The notes beneath the pieces are model-generated. The model was not told where the DNA came from. It ran no database searches and saw nothing but the letters and a program-made list of their open reading frames with translations. DNA of 64,000 nucleotides, taken from NCBI GenBank assembly GCA_029202385.1, contig CP119314.1, forward strand, positions 1,242,501 to 1,306,500, in the 5' to 3' direction. Shown piece by piece: positions 43,457 through 51,886 of this stretch (positions are counted from its first letter, which is position 1; every line of letters begins with the position of its first letter). Made by a program: the position numbers and the translations under genes. The stretch is from Candidatus Sphingomonas phytovorans (lineage in GTDB: Bacteria; Pseudomonadota; Alphaproteobacteria; Sphingomonadales; Sphingomonadaceae).

Positions 43457-43494
43457 GTGAATCTATAGGCAAGCAATAGCTTCAGGGGGCGAAG

Positions 43495-44742
43495 TTGACG
43501 AGACGATATTCAGCGTTGTCATTGCTTCGGGAAGGGGTGTCGGGGCAACAAGGCTGGGAACCGGCCTGGCACGACGAGCCGGTCAGACGCAGCTACGACG
43601 CCATCGTGATTGGCGGCGGCGGACATGGGCTGGCAACAGCCTATTATCTTGCGAAGAACCATGGCCTGACGAACGTCGCGGTGCTGGAGCGCGGCTGGAT
43701 CGGCGGCGGCAATACCGGGCGCAACACGACGATCATTCGTTCGAACTATTTCTTTCCGGAATCGGCTGCCTTTTATGATTTTTCGCTGAAGCTCTACGAA
43801 GGGCTAAGCAAAGATCTCAACTACAACATCATGTTTTCACAGCGCGGCATGTGGGTGCTGGCGCATGACCGGCACGGTGTCGAGATGGCGCGCCGCTCGG
43901 TGAACGCGATGCTGCTCAACGGTATCGATGCCGAGTATCACGATGCTGAAAGCGTGCATCGGCACATCCCCGGCCTCAACCCCAATCCGCGCTTTCCGAT
44001 CCTGGGGGCGATGAACCAGCCGCGCGGCGGGTCGGCCCGTCATGATGCGGTCGCGTGGGGCTATGCCCGTGCCGCTTCGCACCTTGGCGTTCATATCATC
44101 CAGAATTGCGAGGTGACCGGCTTCATCATCCGGAACGGCCGGGTCCAGGGTGTCGAAACCAGCCTGGGGGAGATCCACGCCCCCAGGACGGGCATGGCGG
44201 TTGCCGGGCATTCTAGCGTGATTGCCCGCAAAGCCGGGCTCAGGCTGCCGATCAGTTCCTATGCGCTCCAGGCCTTTGTGTCCGAACCGGTCAAACCGTG
44301 CCTCGACACGGTGCTGCTTTCGCCCGCGACCGGTGTCTATGTCAGCCAGTCCGACAAGGGGGAACTCGTGCTGGGGGCGGGGCTCGACCTCTATCTCTCC
44401 TATGCCCAACGCGGCAATCTTCCCTGGCTTGAGAAGGCCGCGGCGGGCCTGGTCGAGCTTTTCCCACAATTCTCGCGCATGCGGTTTCTCAGGCAATGGG
44501 CAGGCATTGTCGATGTCGTCCATGACAGTTCGCCGATCATCGGACGCACCGATGTCGACGGATTCTACATCAATTGCGGCTGGGGGACGGGGGGCTTCAA
44601 GGCGATCCCGGCCGGCGGCTGGTGCCTCGCGCATGTCATGGCCACCGGCGAATCGCATCCGCTCGCTCAGGCCTTCGGGCTCGAGCGCTTTCGAACCGGC
44701 GCACTGGTCGACGAGGCATCAGCCTCCGGCATCGCGCACTAG
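43495..44742 (+). CDS. soxB: Sarcosine oxidase, beta subunit
   Basis: 415-residue SoxB. FAD loop in YDAIVIGGGGHGLATAYYLA, GWIGGGNTGRNTTIIRSNY as in heterotetrameric sarcosine oxidase, and the GGSARHDAVAWGYARAA segment with His183 at the position that holds FMN covalently. It oxidises sarcosine to glycine plus a one-carbon unit, reducing O2 to H2O2, as part of the alpha-beta-gamma-delta complex in the cytoplasm. Start TTG at 43495 with AGGGGGCG just upstream; the N-terminus TRRYSALSLLREG matches the family. First gene of soxB-soxD-soxA-soxG-purU, 230 bp behind the promoter, under a likely TetR repressor. Confidence 0.95.
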   Translation: MTRRYSALSLLREGVSGQQGWEPAWHDEPVRRSYDAIVIGGGGHGLATAYYLAKNHGLTNVAVLERGWIGGGNTGRNTTIIRSNYFFPESAAFYDFSLKLYEGLSKDLNYNIMFSQRGMWVLAHDRHGVEMARRSVNAMLLNGIDAEYHDAESVHRHIPGLNPNPRFPILGAMNQPRGGSARHDAVAWGYARAASHLGVHIIQNCEVTGFIIRNGRVQGVETSLGEIHAPRTGMAVAGHSSVIARKAGLRLPISSYALQAFVSEPVKPCLDTVLLSPATGVYVSQSDKGELVLGAGLDLYLSYAQRGNLPWLEKAAAGLVELFPQFSRMRFLRQWAGIVDVVHDSSPIIGRTDVDGFYINCGWGTGGFKAIPAGGWCLAHVMATGESHPLAQAFGLERFRTGALVDEASASGIAH

Positions 44743-44753
44743 AGGGAGGGCAT

Positions 44754-45041
44754 ATGCTTCTCATTTCCTGCCCCTATTGCGGGCCGCGAGCCGAGATCGA
44801 ATTCCGCTGCGGCGGCGAGAGCCACATCATTCGGCCCGGGCCACACGACGCCGTTTCGGACGAGCGCTGGGGCGACTATCTCTTCTTCCGCCAGAACCCC
44901 AAGGGCGAGCATCTCGAGCGCTGGTTCCATGCCGCCGGCTGCCGTCAATGGTTCAACGTCGCGCGCGACACCGTGACCCACCGGATCATCGCGATCTATC
45001 TGATGGGCGAGCCAAAGCCAGCAGCGGAGATCAGCACATGA
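44754..45041 (+). CDS. soxD: Sarcosine oxidase, delta subunit
   Basis: 95-residue zinc-binding subunit of heterotetrameric sarcosine oxidase. Zn ligands are all visible: Cys6 and Cys9 (CPYCG), His59 and Cys63 (WFHAAGCRQWF), exactly spaced as in the known delta subunits. GGGAGGG precedes the ATG by 4 nt. It lies 11 bp after soxB, and its stop overlaps the soxA ATG (ATGA). The family length is about 90-100 residues. It contacts the beta and alpha subunits; no catalytic role of its own is known. Confidence 0.96.
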   Translation: MLLISCPYCGPRAEIEFRCGGESHIIRPGPHDAVSDERWGDYLFFRQNPKGEHLERWFHAAGCRQWFNVARDTVTHRIIAIYLMGEPKPAAEIST

Positions 45042-47965
45042 GCGGCTGGCGTATCCCCTCGGGCGGCCTCGTCAACCGGAGCCGGCCCATTGCCTTTACC
45101 TGGGCGGGCCGGCGCTACTCGGGGTTTGCCGGCGATACCCTCGCTTCGGCGCTGCTTGCCAACGGCGTCTCCATCATAGGGCGCAGCTTTAAATATCATC
45201 GCGCGCGCGGCCTCATCGCGGCAGGGCTGGAGGAGCCCAACGGCATCGTCCAGCTCGAGGCCGGGGAACATACGCAGCCGAACATCAAGGCGACGCAGAT
45301 CGAGCTGTATGACGGGCTGGCAGCCGGGCCTGTCAACGCGAGGCCGAGCGCCGACTTCGACCTGATGGCGGTCAATGGCCTGTTCAAGCGGTTCATCCCG
45401 GCCGCCTTCTACTACAAGACCTTCATGTGGCCGCGATGGAGCCTGTTCGAGCCCTCGATCCGGCAGGCCGCAGGGCTGGGGATCGCCCCCGACGCGCAAG
45501 ATCCGGATCGCTACGAGCATCGCTTCGCCTTTTGCGACACGCTCGTCATCGGCTCCGGTGCCGCCGGGCTCGCCGCGGCGGAGCAGGCGGCTGACGCTGG
45601 CGGCCGGGTACTCCTCGTTGAAGCCGATGCCGAGCTTGGCGGTGGGCTTCTTTTCGAGCCAGGCCTTGTCGAAGGATGCCACGCCGCCGATTGGCTTGCC
45701 GCGGCGCGTGCCGCGCTTGCAAGCCGTGCCAACGTCACGGTGATGACGCGCACCATGGCGTTCGGTTTCTATGATCACGGCCTGATCGGCCTGGCGGAGC
45801 GGTTGACCGATCATCTCCCGCTCACGCATCGCAGCGGGCCAAGGCAGCGTCTCTGGAAGGTTCGTGCGGGGCGCGTCATCCTGGCGACCGGGGCCTTCGA
45901 GCGACCCATTCCCTTTGTCGGCAACGACCGGCCCGGCGTGATGCTCGCCTCGGCCGCGCAGACTTATGCGTTGCGCTACGGCGCGGCACCCGGCCGGCGC
46001 GTGATCGTCGCGACCAACAATGACAGCGCCTATGCTGCAGCCTTCACGCTTCACGACCGGGGTGTCGCGATCGCTGCGATCCTCGATACGCGCAAGCAGG
46101 CGAGCGACTGGGCCCATGTCGGTGCCGTCGACCGGTCTATTCTGGTCATGATGGAAACGACGCCCCTCAAAGCGTCAGGAGCACGCGGCGTCAGAAGCCT
46201 CCAGGTCGAAGGGCTCGATGGAAGGCGCAGGCAGAAGATCGCCTGCGATGCCGTGCTGATGTCCAATGGCTGGAACCCGGCGGTTCATCTTCATTCGCAA
46301 TCGGGCGGGTCGCTTTCCTTCCACCATGGGCTGCAAGCCTTCGTGCCCCTGCAGGCGGTGCAGGATTCGGTCAGCGTCGGTGCGGCTGCGGGTATCTTCT
46401 CGATCGACGCGGCGGTGGCAAGCGGCCGAGCGGCCGGTGGGGGTGAGCCGATCAAGCCAGGTGAGGCGGGGATGGTAGGACCGACCCGCCATTTCGCCGA
46501 TGGCGACGCGGGTGCCGGGAGCGCCTGGGTGGACTATCAGAATGACGTGACCGTCGGTGACGTTCAGCTCGCCGCCCGCGAGAATTTCCGGTCGGTCGAG
46601 CATCTCAAGCGCTACACCACGCTCGGCATGGCGTCCGACCAGGGGAAGACATCCAACGTCACCGGGATCAGCATCCTTTCCGATCTGATCGGCAAGCCAG
46701 CTTCGGCGATCGGGACGACGAAGTTCCGCCCGCCATTCGATCCCGTCACCATCGGGGGCTTTGCCGGACGCGCGGTCGGGGACAATCTCGCGCCTCGCGC
46801 CCGTCCCGCTGCGCACGACCGCGCTGCGGCGGCGGGCGGCAGCTTCGAGAATTACGGAAGCTGGCTGCGCGCTGCCTGTTTCCCTCGTGCCGGCGAGAAT
46901 GAACATCAGGCAATCGCACGCGAGGTGCTGAACGTGCGCAAGTCTGTCGGCCTCTTCGATGCATCGCCGCTCGGCAAGATCGAGGTCAAGGGGCCGGATG
47001 CAGCGGAGTTCCTGCAGCGTATCTATGCGAACGGCGTCAAGACACTCAAGGTCGGTAACTGCCGATACGGTCTGATGCTGAACGAGAACGGCATCGTCTT
47101 CGACGACGGGGTGTTCGCGCGACGCGCGCCCGATCATTTTCTGGTCGGCACGACGAGCGGTCATGCCGGTGCGATCGCCGATACACTGATCGAATGGCTT
47201 CAATGCGAATGGACCGATCTGCGGGTGGCGGTCGAGAATGTGACCACCAACTGGGCGGTGATGAACGTCGCCGGGCCGCGCGCGCGCGACGTGCTGCACG
47301 CTGTCGGTACCGATATCGACCTCTCGCGGGAGGCCTTTCCGCACATGGCCTATCGCGAAGGGACGGTAGGTGGAGTCGAGGCGCGGATCGAGCGCGTCAG
47401 TTTCACCGGCGAGCTATCTTACGAGATCGCGGTGCGCTGGGGGCACGGCGCCGCGCTCTGGGATGCCCTTATGGCGGCGGGGCTGCCGTTCGGGATCGCT
47501 CCGTTCGGGATCGAGTCGCTCATGGCGATGCGGATCGAGAAGGGCTTTCTCCATGTCGGATCCGACACCGACGGCATCACCATGCCTCAGGACATCGGCT
47601 TCGGAGGCATCGTCGCGAAAAAGGCCGATGACTTCGTCGGGCGGCGTTCGACCATGCGGCCAGACGGCCTGCGCGCCGACCGCCGCCAGTTCGTCGGCCT
47701 CGAAGTCACCGACGGCGGGCCGGCGCTTGAGGCCGGCGCGCATGTCCTGCCCGTTGAAGCGACGGCGCCCGGGAGCAGCCAGGGCTGGGTCACCTCATCG
47801 GTCGATTCGCCGACCCTCGGCCGGCCGGTCGCGATGGCGCTGGTCGAACGCGGCCGGGAGCGCATCGGGGAGGCGGTGCGGATCTGGGACATCGGCCGAT
47901 GGCGCGAGGCGCGGATCGCCGATCCCCATTTCTACGATCCTTCAGGAGACCGCCTCGATGGCTGA
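45038..47965 (+). CDS. soxA: Sarcosine oxidase, alpha subunit
   Basis: 975-residue SoxA, normal size for the family. The N-terminal ferredoxin-like region has FTWAGRRYSGFAGDTLASAL and GRSFKYHRARG. An NAD-binding flavoprotein core follows from about 165 (VIGSGAAGLAAAEQAADAGG) with LATGAFERPIPFVGND. A C-terminal aminomethyltransferase (GcvT-like) domain from about 600 binds tetrahydrofolate (SVGLFDASPLGKIEVKGPDA). The THF domain captures formaldehyde from sarcosine as 5,10-methylene-THF. ATG 45038 overlaps soxD stop; the stop overlaps soxG by 8 bp. The frame open from 44222 is antisense/overlap inside soxB and is not used. Confidence 0.96.
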   Translation: MSGWRIPSGGLVNRSRPIAFTWAGRRYSGFAGDTLASALLANGVSIIGRSFKYHRARGLIAAGLEEPNGIVQLEAGEHTQPNIKATQIELYDGLAAGPVNARPSADFDLMAVNGLFKRFIPAAFYYKTFMWPRWSLFEPSIRQAAGLGIAPDAQDPDRYEHRFAFCDTLVIGSGAAGLAAAEQAADAGGRVLLVEADAELGGGLLFEPGLVEGCHAADWLAAARAALASRANVTVMTRTMAFGFYDHGLIGLAERLTDHLPLTHRSGPRQRLWKVRAGRVILATGAFERPIPFVGNDRPGVMLASAAQTYALRYGAAPGRRVIVATNNDSAYAAAFTLHDRGVAIAAILDTRKQASDWAHVGAVDRSILVMMETTPLKASGARGVRSLQVEGLDGRRRQKIACDAVLMSNGWNPAVHLHSQSGGSLSFHHGLQAFVPLQAVQDSVSVGAAAGIFSIDAAVASGRAAGGGEPIKPGEAGMVGPTRHFADGDAGAGSAWVDYQNDVTVGDVQLAARENFRSVEHLKRYTTLGMASDQGKTSNVTGISILSDLIGKPASAIGTTKFRPPFDPVTIGGFAGRAVGDNLAPRARPAAHDRAAAAGGSFENYGSWLRAACFPRAGENEHQAIAREVLNVRKSVGLFDASPLGKIEVKGPDAAEFLQRIYANGVKTLKVGNCRYGLMLNENGIVFDDGVFARRAPDHFLVGTTSGHAGAIADTLIEWLQCEWTDLRVAVENVTTNWAVMNVAGPRARDVLHAVGTDIDLSREAFPHMAYREGTVGGVEARIERVSFTGELSYEIAVRWGHGAALWDALMAAGLPFGIAPFGIESLMAMRIEKGFLHVGSDTDGITMPQDIGFGGIVAKKADDFVGRRSTMRPDGLRADRRQFVGLEVTDGGPALEAGAHVLPVEATAPGSSQGWVTSSVDSPTLGRPVAMALVERGRERIGEAVRIWDIGRWREARIADPHFYDPSGDRLDG

Positions 47966-48542
47966 CACCGCTTCGACTCTGCTCGCGCGCGCCGCGCCGG
48001 TCGCCACCGGCATCCGCGCGCATGGCTTCGTCCTCGATTTCGAGCCGTTCCTGGGTGTGGCCAAGCTCCATCTGCTCGGGGATGACGCAATTCGCAGGAT
48101 AACACTCGTACTGGGCGCTCCTTTGCCGCCTGCCTGTCGCGAAACGGCGATCGGGACCGTCTCCTGCGCCTGGCTCGGACCGGCCGAATGGATGCTGACC
48201 GGACGCGAAGCGCATATCGCGCCGCTGGTCGAACGCTGCCGCGAGGCGGCGGGGGATGAGGGGCTGATCGTCGACCTGACTCATGGCCGCGCCAGTTTTG
48301 TCCTGTACGGACGCGGCGCACGCGATGCGCTTTCCACGCATTGCCCGCTCGACCTCAGCGACGAGGCCATGCCCGTCTCAAGCACCGCACGGTCGCTCCT
48401 TGGCGACGCGCCCCTGTTCGTCGTCCGGCTGGACGACCGGCAGGACCATCCGGCGTTTCGCCTGATCCTCGACCAGACCATGGCGCCCTATGCGCTGCGC
48501 CTCTTCGCGGCCATCGATCAAGATCCAGGAGTGATTTCATGA
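47958..48542 (+). CDS. soxG: Sarcosine oxidase, gamma subunit
   Basis: 194-residue gamma subunit, GcvT/YgfZ-like fold without catalytic residues. Recognisable by size, position and the AWLGPAEWMLTG segment followed by a LTHGRASFVLYGRGARD region typical of SoxG. The ATG at 47958 overlaps the soxA end by 8 bp, and AGGAG precedes it by 9 nt. Its stop overlaps the purU start (ATGA). It completes the four-subunit sarcosine oxidase. Gamma subunits diverge strongly, so the call rests partly on operon order. Confidence 0.92.
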   Translation: MADTASTLLARAAPVATGIRAHGFVLDFEPFLGVAKLHLLGDDAIRRITLVLGAPLPPACRETAIGTVSCAWLGPAEWMLTGREAHIAPLVERCREAAGDEGLIVDLTHGRASFVLYGRGARDALSTHCPLDLSDEAMPVSSTARSLLGDAPLFVVRLDDRQDHPAFRLILDQTMAPYALRLFAAIDQDPGVIS

Positions 48543-49381
48543 CGACGTCCCATCTCGTGCTCAAGTTTCGCGCACCGGACCGGCCGGGGATCATCGCCAG
48601 AATCGCACCCCTTGTTGCCGCTCAGGGCTGCGATATCCGCGAAGCGGCGGTCTATGGCGATCCCGACACCAGATCGTTCTTCTCGCGCATCGGCCTTGTC
48701 AGCCCGCTTGACCGGGATGCGCTTGCCGCCGTCATCGCGCCAGCCGCCGAGGACCTCCATCTTGAATGGGAACTCCACGACCTTGGCCGCAAGATCCGCG
48801 TTCTCCTTGCCGTCTCGAAGTTCGGTCATTGCCTTGTCGACATCATCCACAAGCGGGAAATCGGCCAGCTTCCTATCGACATCGTGGGTGTCGTCTCTAA
48901 TCACGACTCCATGCGCCGGACGGTCGAGTGGCACGGCCTTCCTTATCATCACTTGCCGACGACCGACGGCAAAGCCGCGCAGGAGGCACAGTTCATCGAG
49001 CTGATCGAACAGACGGGGGCGGAACTTACGGTGCTGGCGCGCTACATGCAGATTCTCTCCGACGACATGTCGCGGGCGCTGGCTGGCCGGTGCATCAACA
49101 TCCACCACAGTTTCCTGCCGAGCTTCAAAGGCGCCAAACCCTATCATCAGGCACATGGGCGCGGCGTAAAACTGATCGGCGCGACCGCCCACTTCGTCAC
49201 GGCCGATCTCGACGAGGGGCCGATCATCGAGCAGGACGTACGCCGCGTCACCCACGCCGTCACCGCCGACGAGATGGTCGAGATCGGACGCGAGATCGAG
49301 GCCTCTGTCCTGTCGCGCGCGGTCCGCTGGTACGCCGAACACCGCATCTTCCAGAACGGCTCCAAGACGGCGATCCTGTGA
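48539..49381 (+). CDS. purU: Formyltetrahydrofolate deformylase
   Basis: 280-residue PurU. The N-terminal ACT domain starts LVLKFRAPDRPGIIARIAPL, and the C-terminal formyltransferase fold has RCINIHHSFLPSFKGAKPYH with the catalytic Asn-His and TADLDEGPIIEQD with the Asp. It hydrolyses 10-formyl-THF to THF plus formate, draining the one-carbon units created by sarcosine oxidase. It starts at ATG 48539, overlapping the soxG stop, as is common for sox operons. Glycine normally inhibits PurU, which would link it to the sarcosine product. Last gene of the operon; convergent with the repeat protein across 164 bp. Confidence 0.96.
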   Translation: MTTSHLVLKFRAPDRPGIIARIAPLVAAQGCDIREAAVYGDPDTRSFFSRIGLVSPLDRDALAAVIAPAAEDLHLEWELHDLGRKIRVLLAVSKFGHCLVDIIHKREIGQLPIDIVGVVSNHDSMRRTVEWHGLPYHHLPTTDGKAAQEAQFIELIEQTGAELTVLARYMQILSDDMSRALAGRCINIHHSFLPSFKGAKPYHQAHGRGVKLIGATAHFVTADLDEGPIIEQDVRRVTHAVTADEMVEIGREIEASVLSRAVRWYAEHRIFQNGSKTAIL

Positions 49382-49545
49382 GCATCCAACAGGGGGAAGC
49401 GTTCTGAAATCATGCCCACCATGGTGTCGGGGAAACGCACCGCCTCGATCAACGCGAGGGCGGATTTCCCCGCTGCCCGCCACCAGCGTGGTGGCGACAC
49501 GATCGCCAATGCATTGCACCAAACCAGGACTGCTGGATGACGCTA

Positions 49546-51303
49546 TCAGGAACCAGGCCGGCGCGCCATTGCGTCGGAAATTTCCTGCTTGAAACCTGTT
49601 GGCCGCACGAAACAGGTCCAGCCAGCGTCAGTGTGATTCTGGGCGAGCTCTTTCGCTTTCGGGGCGCAGAATCCTGAATCGTTTTCCGCGTAGAAGGGAA
49701 GATAGTCCTTGCCGTCTTTTTGATAAACAACCGCGCACGCGAATTGAGCGGGGCCTTCGCCGAATACCGTGAAGATCGAGCGCTGGTCGAGGCGAGCCTT
49801 TTGTTCGCCGACGAGTCCCGATTGAGGGGCCTGGGCCACGGATTCTTCCGCAACCTCACCAGCGCAGAGATATGCATCGGCACGCGATTCCGCCTTGGGG
49901 TTCTGGCGGCCGGCAGCGCGCGCCTCCCGATCCTTCTGAATAGCCTCAGCAATCACCTGCTGCGTCCCGGCCTCGGTGCCGAGGTACGTGACCACGATGG
50001 CCGGCACGATCGTCGCCTGATTGGTCCAGCCGCTAAGCGGTGCGGTGATCACCCACTGGTCGTGGAATATCGCCATGGCGTTCACGCCGGGAATCTTGGC
50101 GATGCCGTTCATCACCGGGCCGTTCTCGGAAATAAGCCAGTTTCCCTGGCCCGAACTGGCGAGGCCGACATAGGAATAGCGAGGATCGACCTTACTGATA
50201 TCGATGATTGGCTCGTTTGCGTCGTTGCGGAGGAAATTCCCCTGAGCATCGAGCTTGAACCATTCCTTCGGCGGCGCGCAACTCGCCCCGGATGCCGGCA
50301 CGGCCAGGGTGCAGAAGGAGCCTTCCGTTGGGGATTTTACGTTCTGCGCCAAATCCTGCCCGCCGGTGAATTGCCGATAGCCATCCTGGATCACCATCAT
50401 GCCGCCGGCCTTCAAGAAGCCATCTCTGATGGCGTCGCCATCGCCTCCGGCGGCAGCTACCGCGAGGCCACCGATGGCACCCGCGACGATCGCTTTCTTT
50501 GCGATATCCGGTGCGGGATTCGCCGCATCGACCGGCATCCCGCTCACCACGCTCAGCCCCGCGCTTGTCGCGCCACTAATGATTCCAGCCTTGATCGCGA
50601 GGCCGACGTCGCCATCGGATGCGCGATAAGCGTACCAGGCAGAATACGCTGCCGCGCCACCCGGGCCGCCGTAAGCGGCCGCCGCCGCTGCGCCGACGGT
50701 ATTGGCGAGAGAACTTTCCTGGGCAAGCTGCGCCGCACGCCCTTCCTCCGCCGTCAGCGGATCTACGGCTGAATGCCAAAGGGCGTCAGCAAATTTGCCT
50801 TCTCGCAAGCGCTTCTCCGTCGCGCTCATCATAACCAGCGTATCGTCTGCTTTAGCCACAAAGTATTTGCGGAGGGCGGTCCCAAGCTCGTTGACATTCT
50901 CGACGGCTCGCCCGGCCTCTGCAACCGCGTCGTCCTTTGCCTTGGCTATTGTCGCCGCCGTGTCGGAACCGGCATTTCGGCCGGCGCGGTAGACATTGGT
51001 AGCAACCGTGCCGCCCGTATGCAGAACTTCCCCGACAGGCTGGCCGATCGCCTTGCCCGTCCGGCTGGTGATATCCGCAACTGTATCCACTGGATTGCCG
51101 ACCGTAACGCGCGGGGTCCCAACGACGATGCGCGGGCGACCGACCGTTATCTGGGGGTTTCCTATAGTCACGCGGGGCTTGCCAACCGTGACTCGTGGCT
51201 TCCCGACGGTGATCCTTGGTTTGCCGATCCTGCAACATGCCGCGGCATCTGCCGCAGGTATAACCACGGCAATGATGAGACCGGATAAAAGATAGAATCG
51301 CAT
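49546..51303 (-). CDS. Secreted protein of unknown function with tandem heptapeptide repeats
   Basis: 585 residues, not recognised. An N-terminal signal peptide (MRFYLLSGLIIAVVIPAADA) is followed by Cys-Cys and then about six tandem seven-residue units of the form (I/V)GKPR(I/V)T, spanning roughly residues 26-72. A stretch with alternating Ala/Gly (AIVAGAIGGLAVAAAGG) looks like a glycine zipper or membrane-inserting helix around residue 270. The C-terminal third has several Cys residues (YLCAGEV, FACAVVY, GFCAPKA, TCFVRP) that may form disulfides. NGIAKIPGVNAMAIFHDQW near 415 resembles segments seen in secreted toxin-like proteins, but I cannot place it. It lies between purU (convergent) and tRNA-Asn, alone. 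Confidence 0.8.
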   Translation of the reverse strand: MRFYLLSGLIIAVVIPAADAAACCRIGKPRITVGKPRVTVGKPRVTIGNPQITVGRPRIVVGTPRVTVGNPVDTVADITSRTGKAIGQPVGEVLHTGGTVATNVYRAGRNAGSDTAATIAKAKDDAVAEAGRAVENVNELGTALRKYFVAKADDTLVMMSATEKRLREGKFADALWHSAVDPLTAEEGRAAQLAQESSLANTVGAAAAAAYGGPGGAAAYSAWYAYRASDGDVGLAIKAGIISGATSAGLSVVSGMPVDAANPAPDIAKKAIVAGAIGGLAVAAAGGDGDAIRDGFLKAGGMMVIQDGYRQFTGGQDLAQNVKSPTEGSFCTLAVPASGASCAPPKEWFKLDAQGNFLRNDANEPIIDISKVDPRYSYVGLASSGQGNWLISENGPVMNGIAKIPGVNAMAIFHDQWVITAPLSGWTNQATIVPAIVVTYLGTEAGTQQVIAEAIQKDREARAAGRQNPKAESRADAYLCAGEVAEESVAQAPQSGLVGEQKARLDQRSIFTVFGEGPAQFACAVVYQKDGKDYLPFYAENDSGFCAPKAKELAQNHTDAGWTCFVRPTGFKQEISDAMARRPGS

Positions 51304-51680
51304 TGTTGCCCCTTCGTCGATGCAATCGAGTATGTGGTACGCAACTGGCGATACGCGGACGTCGCGCGCAGAGAACTAAAGATAAAACAGGCGGCGGCAA
51401 GCCCAACGCACCGCAACTACAGGTTCACGCCGCCAGATCCACCCAGATAGTTGCGGAGCATCGTCGCGGACGGGCTTTGGCACTCTTCACGGAGCGATTT
51501 ACGACTCGATACCAAGGCGAACCGGGTGAAGGCGCGGGCCATTTGCGGCAAAGCGGTGCGCGCATATCGTCGCGTTGGCCGTTCCGAACCCAAAATAGCC
51601 CCCGTCTGCAGCACGGGACAGAGGGCGAAGGTCATGGCGCTTGTGATGACAGAGGATCGCGTACCGACCCTAGGACGGCC
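51304..51680. other. Gene-free gap beside tRNA-Asn
   Basis: About 380 bp between the repeat-protein start and the tRNA. Open frames here are short, overlap antisense and have no protein-family look. It must contain the repeat protein's promoter, but I see no clear -35/-10 pair or strong repeat. No integrase fragment or duplicated tRNA end is visible within the window. Confidence 0.5.
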
Positions 51681-51698
51681 AGAAAATGGCTGTTTTCT
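51681..51698 (-). terminator. Possible weak terminator downstream of tRNA-Asn
   Basis: AGAAAA-TGGCTG-TTTTCT, an 18-bp hairpin with six A/T-rich base pairs, sits 11 bp past the tRNA 3' end on the minus strand. The stem lacks G/C pairs and a long U-run, so the call is tentative. Confidence 0.35.
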
Positions 51699-51709
51699 AA
51701 AACTTACCT

Positions 51710-51784
51710 TGGCTCCCCGGGCCGGATTCGAACCAGCGACCATTCGATTAACAGTCGAACGCTCTACCACTGAGCTACCGGGGA
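51710..51784 (-). tRNA. tRNA-Asn (anticodon GUU)
   Basis: 75 nt including an encoded CCA. On the minus strand the acceptor arms TCCCCGG / CCGGGGA pair fully. The D-arm is GCTCAGTGGTAGAGC, the anticodon arm TTCGACTGTTAATCGAA shows GTT in the loop, and the T-arm has GGTTCGAATCC. Discriminator base G precedes CCA. A TTGCAA/TATAGG promoter lies 41 bp upstream. Confidence 0.97.
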
Positions 51785-51824
51785 ATGCCGGGTTTCCGCT
51801 GGGCTCAGCCCCGCGGGAGGCGCG

Positions 51825-51854
51825 CCTATAGCAGCGGGGTTTCGCAGTTTGCAA
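51825..51854 (-). promoter_or_regulatory. Promoter of tRNA-Asn
   Basis: Minus strand TTGCAA (51854-51849), 18-bp spacer, TATAGG (51830-51825), followed by a G/C-rich stretch as in stringent-type stable-RNA promoters. The tRNA 5' end is 41 bp downstream. Lies in the 102-bp gap after nadK. Confidence 0.55.
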
Positions 51855-51886
51855 GGCCCTGCTGCCAAAGAATTGAGGACCCGGAA

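Noticed and set aside
43284..43494. Glycine riboswitch in the sox leader
   Set aside because: I looked for the conserved purine-rich core and tandem aptamer layout and did not find them.
44222..45037. Upstream extension of the soxA frame into soxB and soxD
   Set aside because: The ATG at 45038 matches the SoxA N-terminus and overlaps the soxD stop; the extension has no homology-like features.
51304..51784. Integration site of a mobile element at tRNA-Asn
   Set aside because: No integrase, no duplicated tRNA end and no other mobility gene is visible within the window.
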